Shown here piece by piece: positions 1 to 7,508 of a stretch of 50,928 nucleotides of DNA. Within the stretch, counting starts at the first letter, position 1, and every line of letters begins with the position of its first letter. The notes below the pieces were generated by a model. It did no database searches. It saw only the letters and a list, made by a program, of their open reading frames with translations, and was not told the origin of the DNA. The stretch spans positions 1-50,928 of the forward strand of contig NZ_JAHNZO010000045.1 of the NCBI RefSeq assembly GCF_018998565.1, read 5' to 3'. The DNA comes from Paenibacillus oleatilyticus (GTDB lineage Bacteria > Bacillota > Bacilli > Paenibacillales > NBRC-103111). The translations under genes were made by a program, and so were the position numbers.

Positions 1-77
1 TGCCCTTGGCTAACAGTTCCTACTGCCAAGCCTGTAGCGGACTTTCACCGCCTAGTTATCGCCCATGCCGGGCGCAC
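1..77 (-). mobile_element. Group II intron, 5' end (truncated by window edge)
   Basis: Read on the minus strand from about 77 downward, the sequence starts GTGCGCCCGGCATGGGC and continues with CTAGGCGGTGAAAGTCC. A GUGYG start, a GCATGGGC element and a GGTGAAAGTCC element are the usual beginning of bacterial group II intron domain I. The rest of the intron, including any reverse transcriptase/maturase, would lie left of the window. The exact 5' splice site could be 77 or 79, since a GTG is present at both. A short inverted repeat (ACGCCG/CGGCGT) lies in the 5' exon, about 15-35 bases upstream of the junction. That would fit the habit of bacterial class C introns of inserting behind stem-loops, but it is weak evidence. 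Confidence 0.78.
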
Positions 78-171
78 ACAAAATAAGCCTCCGACGCCGA
101 CAAACGGCGTACAGACGCTTTATACGGTCCATGATCATTCTGATGTTAGATATAATCACATTGACAGCAAG

Positions 172-212
172 CGAAAAAGAGGAAGCCTCGATTCACTCGG
201 GCCTCCTCCTTG
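172..212 (-). terminator. Rho-independent terminator of the SASP-like gene
   Basis: On the minus strand an AAGGAGGAGGCC arm pairs imperfectly with GGCTTCCTCTT around a short loop, followed by a T run. It starts about 18 bases after the stop codon of the 47-aa gene at 230-373. Confidence 0.7.
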
Positions 213-229
213 GATCTGCTTATATTTCC

Positions 230-373
230 TTATTGTCTTGCCGATTCGCTGGCGCTCTCGCTCGGGTTGTTTTGAGCCGGCTGCTTCACGTTATTAGCTA
301 CAACCTCTTCGGAAAATTCCGTATCGGTCTTCAGGTTTTTATTTAATAAATTTTGATTTTTATTTTTAGCCAT
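230..373 (-). CDS. Small acid-soluble spore protein, gamma-type-like (47 aa)
   Basis: A 47-residue, very hydrophilic Asn/Gln/Lys/Ser-rich protein with no Cys or Trp. Residues 18-23 read TEFSEE, which resembles the TEFASE site where the germination protease GPR cuts gamma-type SASPs. The tail (residues 30-47) is rich in Gln, Asn, Ser and Glu. A strong Shine-Dalgarno (GGGGAGGTGA) precedes the ATG at 373, and a near-perfect forespore-type promoter lies at 399-428. It is followed by its own terminator. Gamma SASPs are amino acid stores of the spore core. This one is shorter than SspE and has only one TEF site, so it could also be another small forespore protein. The spore assignment rests on both promoter and composition. 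Confidence 0.68.
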   Translation of the reverse strand: MAKNKNQNLLNKNLKTDTEFSEEVVANNVKQPAQNNPSESASESARQ

Positions 374-398
374 CGCTATCACCTCCCCTGATACCCTT

Positions 399-428
399 TA
401 TTATGGATTTCAAGGAGGGACGTTATGC
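399..428 (-). promoter_or_regulatory. Forespore (sigma-G/F type) promoter
   Basis: On the minus strand GCATA (428-424) is separated by exactly 18 bases from CATAATA (405-399). This fits the remembered sigma-G pattern (GYATR, 18 bp, CATnnTA). Expected transcription starts near 390, just upstream of the ribosome binding site of the SASP-like gene. Confidence 0.6.
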
Positions 429-437
429 TTTGAAAAT

Positions 438-1091
438 TTAAAACAGCAGCTCGTTTTTCAGTTGTTTCCAGAGCGCTTCGTTAATTTTTCCGTCGCCCTT
501 TTTCACCACGAAGACATTCAACGTTTTTTTGCCCCACTCTTTGTAGACCTGATCCTTCGTCTCGAAATATAAGTCGATCCGGTTGCCCTTGATGGCACTC
601 CCCGTATCCGCGACAATTCCGTAGCCGTAGCCGGGAATATACAGCACCGTTCCGATCGGAAACACCTTCGGATCCGCGGCGATCGTGGAGAACGCTTCGA
701 CGTCCCGGGTAACCTTCATGCCGGAAAACGTGACTCCATATTCGGGATGTCCGGGGTTTTTGCCAGTCGACTCCCGTCCGGCATAGTATCCGGTTGCCGT
801 CACCTCGACGGCTTTATAGTTGGATAAATCTTGTCCCTTGTGAGGGAACAGCTTGTAATTCATCGTTCGGCGGCTGCTTGCTGCGGATACGGGCTGAGAG
901 TCGGGCTGCTTAACCTCCGGCTTGCCTGCACCGGGCGAATGCAAGGATACGGGTAAAGCAGCGATCTCCAGTTCATTGTTCAACGCAATAGACCGCTTGT
1001 AATCCTGTTGTTTTTCAAACCATATCAAGAAGGACAGCATCAGCACGATGAACAAGATCCATTTGGCATGGCTTGCAGTTTTTGGTAGCAT
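438..1091 (-). CDS. yuiC: 3D-domain cell-wall protein, YuiC-like
   Basis: 217 aa, the same size as Bacillus YuiC. An N-terminal membrane anchor (about residues 10-26) is followed by a variable Pro/Ser-rich linker to about 85, then the 3D domain (about 95-205). The domain begins VEVTATGYYAG, and carries DPKVFPIGT, VADTGSAIKG and RIDLYF, which supply the acidic residues of the Asp-Asp-Asp fold. Related 3D proteins are stationary-phase or sporulation muralytic enzymes related to resuscitation-promoting factors and MltA. This suggests peptidoglycan cleavage outside the membrane. It sits next to a SASP-like gene, compatible with a spore-related role, although no sporulation promoter was identified for it. 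Confidence 0.85.
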   Translation of the reverse strand: MLPKTASHAKWILFIVLMLSFLIWFEKQQDYKRSIALNNELEIAALPVSLHSPGAGKPEVKQPDSQPVSAASSRRTMNYKLFPHKGQDLSNYKAVEVTATGYYAGRESTGKNPGHPEYGVTFSGMKVTRDVEAFSTIAADPKVFPIGTVLYIPGYGYGIVADTGSAIKGNRIDLYFETKDQVYKEWGKKTLNVFVVKKGDGKINEALWKQLKNELLF

Positions 1092-1256
1092 AAGCTTGGT
1101 TTAAACCTCCCCTTATTAGAAGAGGCTCTCCAACATTCGCAAGATCTATACACGGTCATATGCCGTCGCAAGCCGCACGGATTATAAAATTTTGTTTAAA
1201 TATTGGCGGCCGGCCGATACGTTATGTATTATTTTCATAAAAGGAGGGATCGCAAT

Positions 1257-2417
1257 ATGAGAAGTATGCGGTTCAAACAATTAGATTCGTTAAGAGGTTT
1301 GGCAGCGCTTACAGTTTTATTTCATCATCTTTTATTGGCCATGCCGCAAAAGAATGCATTTACCACAATTCTTGAAGTTACGCCTGCCAGATTGTTTGTG
1401 AACGGGCATGGAGCTGTTATTTTATTTTTTCTGCTTAGCGGATTCGTATTGTCGCTACCGATTTTTAATGGAAATTCACCCCATTATTTTTCATTCCTTA
1501 TTAAAAGATTGTTCCGAATTTATGTCCCTTATTTAATTACGATTTGTATCACGATTTATGTTGCCATCTTTTTATATCAAGGTATTTTGCCTGAATTCAA
1601 TTCCTTTATCAACCAATCGTGGAAGAACGCTTCCGATCCCTCGTTAATCATGGAGCACCTTTTATTCATCGGCAACCCTCATACGATATCTTACAATCCC
1701 GTGATTTGGACGCTCATTCACGAGCTGCGCATCTCAATTCTTTTTCCGTTCATCGTGCTCCTGGTCAAAAACCTCAACCCCCTCGTCTCTCTGAGCGTTT
1801 GCTTTCTCCTTACTTTCATTGCCGGATTGGACGGTATGTTGTTTAAGCTTCCGAGTAATGGATACCATTCAAGCTACTTCGATTCCTTGCATTATTTATC
1901 CATCTTCATCATCGGTTCGTTAATTGCCAAGCATAGAAAGCAGCTGATGGATCTATACCGTCATTCAAAAGCTTCCTTGAAATGGACCGTGCTGGTCGCC
2001 GGATTGCTCTTTTATAATTATTCCGAAGTGCTGAATAAAGATTTCTTCAAAAGGCTCTTCGATACGCCCTATAATTTCTATTTATCCGAGTACGGCATTG
2101 CCGCGGGCGCAGCGGTGTTCATTGTTACTTCTCTCGCTTCCTCCAGGCTCTCCAACGGGTTAACTCTTCCCGGTTTCGTCTTCTTGGGCAAAATATCGTA
2201 CAGCTTATATTTAACTCATCTGGTGGTCATGTTAGCGCTTGCTCACGCTTTGCACGGGCGATTGTCCAATTCCATGATCCTATTCCTATCCTTTATAGGA
2301 GCGTTCATTGTAGCGGCAGTTTGCTGGTTTTTGATCGAGCGGCCTTCCATGCAGTTGGGAAAATATTTAACGCGGAACAAGCAAGCCGCAACCAATCGAC
2401 CTACAAGCCCGCTTTGA
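1257..2417 (+). CDS. Membrane acyltransferase (acyltransferase 3 / OafA-like)
   Basis: 386 aa from the ATG at 1257, chosen because AAGGAGGG sits eight bases upstream; an in-frame start at 1203 has no ribosome binding site. The N-terminus has the family opening QLDSLRGLAAL followed by FHH, the histidine pair of the acyltransferase-3 active region. About ten hydrophobic segments follow, including VILFFLLSGFVLSLPIF and a late SYSLYLTHL motif typical of OafA proteins. There is no C-terminal SGNH domain. Such proteins move acetyl or other acyl groups onto cell-surface glycans or peptidoglycan; the substrate cannot be read from the sequence. Codons are more AT-rich in the first half than in neighbouring genes. 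Confidence 0.85.
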   Translation: MRSMRFKQLDSLRGLAALTVLFHHLLLAMPQKNAFTTILEVTPARLFVNGHGAVILFFLLSGFVLSLPIFNGNSPHYFSFLIKRLFRIYVPYLITICITIYVAIFLYQGILPEFNSFINQSWKNASDPSLIMEHLLFIGNPHTISYNPVIWTLIHELRISILFPFIVLLVKNLNPLVSLSVCFLLTFIAGLDGMLFKLPSNGYHSSYFDSLHYLSIFIIGSLIAKHRKQLMDLYRHSKASLKWTVLVAGLLFYNYSEVLNKDFFKRLFDTPYNFYLSEYGIAAGAAVFIVTSLASSRLSNGLTLPGFVFLGKISYSLYLTHLVVMLALAHALHGRLSNSMILFLSFIGAFIVAAVCWFLIERPSMQLGKYLTRNKQAATNRPTSPL

Positions 2418-2440
2418 CAACAACTTCCCCTGGTCAAAGA

Positions 2441-2478
2441 AAAGAGCCTGCACCTTCAACAAAGGAGCAGGCTCTTCA
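2441..2478 (-). terminator. Terminator of thrS, probably bidirectional
   Basis: AAGAGCCTGC and GCAGGCTCTT form a 10-bp stem around a roughly 14-base loop. The minus-strand copy is followed by TTTTC. It lies 24 bases beyond the thrS stop and also 3' of the acyltransferase gene. Confidence 0.8.
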
Positions 2479-2501
2479 GCCAAATCATATCATATAGCAG
2501 C

Positions 2502-4439
2502 TTACGCTTGCTTGGTCCGAATGTCTTCCCGGATCATCTCGATGACGCTATCTACACTGTGCGCGCCGAGGTCGCCTTGACCGCGTTTGCGGACGGAAGC
2601 GCCGGATGCTTGCACTTCGTTTTCGCCAACAACGAGCATGTACGGAATTTTCTCAAGCTGCGCTTCGCGAATTTTGTATCCGAGCTTCTCGTTGCGCAGG
2701 TCGGCTTCGACCCGGATACCGGCGTTTTGCAGCTTCGCTTCGACTTCCTTGGCGTACTCGTCGAAATTGCCGGATACCGGAAGCACCTTCGCCTGTACCG
2801 GACAGAGCCATGTCGGAAGCGCACCGGCGAAGTTCTCAAGCAGGAATGCGGTCATCCGTTCCATGGTCGAAATAATGCCGCGGTGAATGACGACCGGGCG
2901 GTGCTTCTGGCCGTCGGCTCCGACGTACTCCAATTGGAAGCGCTCCGGCAGCAGGAAGTCGAGCTGCGCGGTCGACAGCGTCTCTTCTTTCTTGAGCGCG
3001 GTCTTGATCTGCACGTCCAGCTTCGGACCGTAGAAGGCCGCCTCGCCTTCCGCCTCGAAGAACGGCAGCTCAAGCTCCTCGACCACCTCGCGAAGCATCC
3101 GCTGCGACATTTCCCACATTTCGTCGTTTTGGAAATATTTCTCCGTATCCTTCGGATCGCGATACGACAGACGGAAGCGGTATTCCTTGATGCCGAAGTC
3201 CTCGTAGACTTGACGGATCAGGTTAACGACGCGGGCAAACTCTTCCTTGATTTGATCCGGGCGGCAGAAAATATGCGCGTCATTGAGCGTCATCGCCCGG
3301 ACGCGGTGCAGGCCAGTCAACGCTCCGGACATTTCGTAGCGGTGCATCGTGCCGAGCTCGGCGATCCGCACCGGCAGGTCGCGGTAGCTGCGCATGTCGC
3401 TCTTGTACACCATCATATGGTGCGGACAGTTCATCGGGCGCAGCACGAGCTCTTCATTATCCAATTCCATCTTCGGGAACATGTCTTCCTGATAATGCTC
3501 CCAATGGCCGCTCGTTTTGTACAATTCCACGTTGGCAAGCACCGGCGTATACACGTGCTGGTAGCCGAGACGCTCCTCCAGATCGACGATATAACGCTCC
3601 AGGGTGCGGCGTACTTTGGCGCCGTGCGGCAGCCAGATCGGAAGTCCTTGACCAACTTCGCTGGAGAAGGTGAACATTTTCAGCTCTTTGCCGAGCTTGC
3701 GATGATCGCGTTTTTTCGCTTCTTCCAGCAGGTGCAAATGCTCGTCCAGCTCCGATTTTTTCGGGAACGCCGTGCCGTAGATGCGCTGCAGCATTTTGTT
3801 TTTCGAATCGCCGCGCCAGTAAGCGCCCGCTACACTGAGCAGCTTGAACGCTTTGATCCGTCCGGTGGACGGCAGGTGCGGCCCGCGGCACAGGTCGAAA
3901 AATTCGCCTTGATCATAAATCGTAATGACCGAATCTTCCGGAAGGTCCCGGATCAGCTCCAGCTTGAGCGGGTCCTCCAGCTCGCCGAAAATGCTCAGCG
4001 CTTCCTCGCGGCTGACTACCCGGCGACGGATCGGCAAGTTTTCCTGAACGATGCGTTCCATTTCTTTCTCGATTTTGCTGAGATCTTCCGGAGTAATCGA
4101 CGTTTCCATATCGATATCGTAGTAGAACCCGTCTTCGATCACCGGTCCGATGCCGAGTTTAACGCTTTTATTGCCGTACAGCCGTTTAATCGCCTGCGCC
4201 ATCAAATGCGCCGTGCTGTGACGATAAACTTCGAGGCCTTCTTCGCTATCCAGCGTAACGATTTGCAGCGCGGCGTCTTCTTCCAGCGGCGTGCTCAAAT
4301 CGACGAGTTTTCCGTTGAGTTTGCCTACGACGGCATTTTTTTTCAGTCCCGAGCTGATCGAGCCTGCGATCTCTTCCACCGTTGTTCCCTGCGGATATTC
4401 CTTTACCGCTCCGTCTGGAAAAGTTACTTTTACAGCCAT
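2502..4439 (-). CDS. thrS: Threonine-tRNA ligase
   Basis: 645 aa from MAVKVTFPDG, the usual family start; upstream in-frame Met codons lie in the T-box leader and are discarded. A GGAGG lies just before the ATG. Order of domains: TGS (1-62), editing domain with the HSTAHLMAQAIKRLYG motif (about 73), class II catalytic core with FTFSSEVGQGLPIWLP, MNCPHHMMVYKSDMRSYRDLP (zinc Cys/His) and VIHRGIISTMERM, and a C-terminal anticodon-binding domain. It charges tRNA-Thr in the cytosol. Expression should respond to uncharged tRNA-Thr through the leader at 4440-4774. Fully intact. Confidence 0.98.
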   Translation of the reverse strand: MAVKVTFPDGAVKEYPQGTTVEEIAGSISSGLKKNAVVGKLNGKLVDLSTPLEEDAALQIVTLDSEEGLEVYRHSTAHLMAQAIKRLYGNKSVKLGIGPVIEDGFYYDIDMETSITPEDLSKIEKEMERIVQENLPIRRRVVSREEALSIFGELEDPLKLELIRDLPEDSVITIYDQGEFFDLCRGPHLPSTGRIKAFKLLSVAGAYWRGDSKNKMLQRIYGTAFPKKSELDEHLHLLEEAKKRDHRKLGKELKMFTFSSEVGQGLPIWLPHGAKVRRTLERYIVDLEERLGYQHVYTPVLANVELYKTSGHWEHYQEDMFPKMELDNEELVLRPMNCPHHMMVYKSDMRSYRDLPVRIAELGTMHRYEMSGALTGLHRVRAMTLNDAHIFCRPDQIKEEFARVVNLIRQVYEDFGIKEYRFRLSYRDPKDTEKYFQNDEMWEMSQRMLREVVEELELPFFEAEGEAAFYGPKLDVQIKTALKKEETLSTAQLDFLLPERFQLEYVGADGQKHRPVVIHRGIISTMERMTAFLLENFAGALPTWLCPVQAKVLPVSGNFDEYAKEVEAKLQNAGIRVEADLRNEKLGYKIREAQLEKIPYMLVVGENEVQASGASVRKRGQGDLGAHSVDSVIEMIREDIRTKQA

Positions 4440-4774
4440 GTCCACTACCTCCAATAATTGTAGAGAATACAAAAAGCGTATCATCCCGAAAGGGACGAGT
4501 ACGCTTAGCTCGTGGTTCCACCCTAATTCAATCCGCAAGCTCTTCATTCCAATGAAAGGCCAACCTGCGAATCCTCAATTCATTCGGTAACGGGAATGAT
4601 CCGGCGATTTATACTGCGTGTCTCCGCCCGCTGATCAAATCAGGTTAGAGCGACGTTTTCCAAATCACGGCTACAAAGGGGTAACCGATTGATGTTCGCT
4701 GAAGGGGATTGCAGCCGGGTGTCCCCTCTCTCTGGACAGCACTTCAACCGATCATGTCTTCGATCTTTGCCTTA
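4440..4774 (-). promoter_or_regulatory. T-box leader (threonyl) of thrS
   Basis: The minus strand carries the T-box core AGGGTGGAACCACG at 4524-4511, followed by a terminator hairpin (AGCGTA...TACGCT then TTTTT) at about 4505-4470. A Thr specifier codon ACC can be proposed at 4682-4680 within GGTTACCCCTTTG. Uncharged tRNA-Thr pairing with the specifier and with the T-box bulge stabilises the antiterminator and allows thrS transcription. The specifier was chosen by eye, so it is less certain than the T-box itself. Confidence 0.93.
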
Positions 4775-5704
4775 TCCCTTATTATATTCAGCCGCTGTCG
4801 AGCGGTCAAGGTTTTGGCATAGCCGGCAGTAGCCGCACAGCTCCACGCGGTTTTCGAAAATTTGCCGGATCGTCTTGATCACCTGCAAATCCGGCTCGCG
4901 GGTGTGAATATAAATTTGCTGTGGAGATACCGTAATCAGCGTGCTGACAATCATATCCTCAAAATTCATATCTTTCTCCAGCGTTTCTACCGTCACGATG
5001 GCATCCGCATCGTTCGTTTCGATCTTCTCCAGATGCTCGCCAAGCAGCATAAACTCATTGCCGCCTTTGTGAATAAGGTGAACGAACGGAATTTTCGCTT
5101 CCTGAATATAGACGAAATATTGCAGCAGGGAAATGAATTCGCGATACTGCCGGTCCATGACGAATTCGTCGACGGCATATTCGACAACTTCGCGGAGCTC
5201 GTTCAAGTAATCCGGCGCCCGGAAGCGCAGAAAGCCGTCCAAATTCAGCTCCGTATGCTCTTCGATGTATTCGGTAAGCAGGGCGGTCAGCTTGTTTTTC
5301 CGCCGCAGGTATGCTTCATTCTTGTCCGATTTGACCGCCGCCGAATCGTCCCGCTCTCCCAGCATTTGGCTGCAATAGCCCAGAATGCTGTCCGTCTCCT
5401 CGTCCTGCTTGTAATGAAACTCATGACGGATCATGTGACGCAGCAGACGCTGCTCTTCTTCCGCCAATAAATAGTCCGCCACGGCGCCGGCTGCCGCCTC
5501 ATATAGCGCGTAACCGTCGGCCTGCAGCTGAAAAGCCGGCATAACCGCGCTCACTTCGACTCGCTGCAGACCGTTCCGCCGGTCCAGAACGATCCGGATC
5601 TTGTTCTCCTTATGTAGCCGTTCGCCGAAAAGCTCGACAAGCTGCAACAGCCGATCAGCCTGAGCTTCGGAGCGTTTCACCATTACGATCGTCAACAGCT
5701 TCAT
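4772..5704 (-). CDS. ytxC: YtxC family protein (putative sporulation protein)
   Basis: 310 aa, matching the YtxC family, which lies directly upstream of thrS in Bacillus; the same order is seen here. The protein is mainly charged and helical. A segment at about 105-140 reads SILGYCSQML, and the C-terminus carries CGYCRLC near residue 293, a CxxC pair that might bind metal. Its biochemical role is unknown; the sporulation label comes from family naming only. The ATG is supported by GGAGAGTG about ten bases upstream. The end of the gene doubles as the thrS promoter. Confidence 0.85.
   Translation of the reverse strand: MKLLTIVMVKRSEAQADRLLQLVELFGERLHKENKIRIVLDRRNGLQRVEVSAVMPAFQLQADGYALYEAAAGAVADYLLAEEEQRLLRHMIRHEFHYKQDEETDSILGYCSQMLGERDDSAAVKSDKNEAYLRRKNKLTALLTEYIEEHTELNLDGFLRFRAPDYLNELREVVEYAVDEFVMDRQYREFISLLQYFVYIQEAKIPFVHLIHKGGNEFMLLGEHLEKIETNDADAIVTVETLEKDMNFEDMIVSTLITVSPQQIYIHTREPDLQVIKTIRQIFENRVELCGYCRLCQNLDRSTAAEYNKG
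4781..4809 (-). promoter_or_regulatory. Sigma-A promoter for thrS inside the end of ytxC
   Basis: TTGACC (4809-4804) and TATAAT (4786-4781) are separated by 17 bases on the minus strand. The -10 hexamer overlaps the last codons of ytxC. The transcript would start near 4774 and include the whole T-box leader. Confidence 0.75.
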
Positions 5705-5916
5705 CCAGGGTCACACTCTCCTTTCGGGCCTTACGATTCCTTTAAAGTATATGGCTGGACCTTCGCAGATATACAAAGTACAGACACCCGCGATGTAGCA
5801 ATAACTGTGAGGAGAATTTATCCGAAGTCTCCCTTTCGAGATACCAATTGTATTGTTTGACGCACTTATGATACAATATGTATCAATGACAAAATTACGA
5901 TCCTGGGAGGTTTGCT

Positions 5917-7443
5917 ATGCAGCATCTTCGCCAAAGGTTCAAATCGCCGGCTGCGGACAAGCTCGTTCGTCTGCACAAAAATATTTACCTTAACCGCAGC
6001 GACCCCAAGTACCACGAAAAGGTGATCACGTATCTCGATCCGCACTCTCCCGAAGCGCATTACAAGCTGGGACAATATTTCGAGAACAACGGCAATATCG
6101 GCAAAGCGCTGAAGCATTACAAAGAGGCGATGAGTACGTATCCTTCGCCATATTATTTTCCCGCTTCCGGCTCGATTCGGCGGCTGACGAAGGAGAAAGC
6201 TCCCGCTATCCCCGGACCTCAAGCTGCTTCAGACCCAATTGCGTCGCGCACCAAAAGAAAAGGCGCTGCCGCTGGCCTAAAAATGCTGCTGTTGGTGCTC
6301 CTGTTCATCAACGTGCTGCTGCTGGCCCTGCTGTACGGACCGACCGCCGTTTCGAAGGTCGTGTCGGCGTTTATGCCTTGGAGCGTCGGGAAAGAAGTCA
6401 CGTATGAAAGCATCGAAACCGCTTACGTCTTGCATTTTCCTTACGGAGAGCCGCAGAAGGCTGTAGAGGAGGCGCTTCATAAGAAAGCGCTGCAGCTTGC
6501 AAACGATCATCCGCAGCAAACGATCGTCCTGTACGGCGTCGCCTCCGGCGTTCGAACCGCCGATAACCAAGCGGTGCCGCTGAGCAACGAGCAGCTTAAG
6601 ACCAAGGCGTTTGTCGTGGCGGAATACAATCCGGCTGTCGATACTTCGGTGAAAATCCGGTTCCTGCACCCGGAATTTCAAAAGCTCCGGACGACGGCCG
6701 GGGCCCAATTGATCCGGACGGCGCTTGAAGCTTACGCTGCGGATCACGGATCGGTCCCCTCCTCTATCGAGCAGCTCTTTCAGCCTTATCCCAATAATTA
6801 CGCCAGCTATATGCCTATAGAAACGATTAGCGGTTCGGCTCATGTCCGAACCGTTTTTGATGGGAGCGGCGGATGGGTATACGACGCTCAAGCCCATGAC
6901 CCCGCGCGCAGGTTTTATCCGAATGTCGCGTGGGAGGGTGCATCCGGAACGGCAGCCGCCTCCACAAGCCTTCCTTTCGCACCAGTTACGGTCACGATCG
7001 ACCAAAGCGCTCACTCGCTCCGTTTGAACGCCGGATCGGTGGTGCTCGCGGAGCTGCCGGTCGGATTGGGCGCCGACGGCCGAACTCCCGACGGCGCCTT
7101 GACCGTCCTGGAGCGGGTGCGCGAGCCGCAAGGGAGCCGCCCGGGGGTATACGGTACCGCAGCTCTGGGGATGGGCGAGATCGCCGTCCACGGCACGGCC
7201 GACGCAGCATCGATCGGCGCAAACCGGTCGCTTGGCTGCATCCGCCTGACCAACGAGGCGATGTCCGCCCTGTACCCGCTTGTGCCGCGGGGCGCGCGGG
7301 TCGTCATTAGCAGTGGCGGGATGGGGGGAAGCGGAAGCGCCCCGATTCTGGTCCAGCCGGAGCTGCTGCTTCCGGGCAAGGACGGCTTGGACCGGGAGGC
7401 CGAGGAAACGGCCAAGCACCGTGTCTTTCAATGGCTAGGCTAA
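5917..7443 (+). CDS. Membrane-anchored L,D-transpeptidase with TPR-like N-terminus
   Basis: 508 aa. Residues 40-80 look like one or two tetratricopeptide units (SPEAHYKLGQYFENNG, then IGKALKHYKEAM). A membrane segment occupies about 121-142. The outer part contains a variable region and a C-terminal YkuD domain (about 357-468) with HGT at 425-427 and SLGCIRL at 438-444, giving catalytic His and Cys441. The enzyme would make 3-3 cross-links or attach proteins in peptidoglycan outside the membrane. The topology (soluble TPR inside, transpeptidase outside) is unusual compared with the short LysM-YkuD proteins of Bacillus. GGGAGG lies upstream of the ATG, and a possible promoter (TTGTAT, 18 bp, TACAAT) precedes it at about 5850-5880. 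Confidence 0.88.
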   Translation: MQHLRQRFKSPAADKLVRLHKNIYLNRSDPKYHEKVITYLDPHSPEAHYKLGQYFENNGNIGKALKHYKEAMSTYPSPYYFPASGSIRRLTKEKAPAIPGPQAASDPIASRTKRKGAAAGLKMLLLVLLFINVLLLALLYGPTAVSKVVSAFMPWSVGKEVTYESIETAYVLHFPYGEPQKAVEEALHKKALQLANDHPQQTIVLYGVASGVRTADNQAVPLSNEQLKTKAFVVAEYNPAVDTSVKIRFLHPEFQKLRTTAGAQLIRTALEAYAADHGSVPSSIEQLFQPYPNNYASYMPIETISGSAHVRTVFDGSGGWVYDAQAHDPARRFYPNVAWEGASGTAAASTSLPFAPVTVTIDQSAHSLRLNAGSVVLAELPVGLGADGRTPDGALTVLERVREPQGSRPGVYGTAALGMGEIAVHGTADAASIGANRSLGCIRLTNEAMSALYPLVPRGARVVISSGGMGGSGSAPILVQPELLLPGKDGLDREAEETAKHRVFQWLG

Positions 7444-7446
7444 GCG

Positions 7447-7502
7447 CAAAAAAGACGCTTGTCTTCGAGCCCGAGGCGGTTCGAAGAACAAGCGTCTTTA
7501 AT
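7447..7502. terminator. Bidirectional terminator between L,D-transpeptidase and mqnC
   Basis: AAAGACGCTTGT and its complement ACAAGCGTCTTT form a 12-bp stem, with an inner CTTCGA/TCGAAG pair, between the converging 3' ends. A/T runs lie on both sides. Confidence 0.85.
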
Positions 7503-7508
7503 TTTGTG

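Noticed and set aside
65..346. 93-aa plus-strand frame at the left end
   Set aside because: It overlaps the group II intron end and the SASP-like gene, which have stronger evidence on the minus strand.
2508..4457. 649-aa frame opposite thrS
   Set aside because: Antisense artefact of codon bias in a GC-rich gene; thrS is certain.
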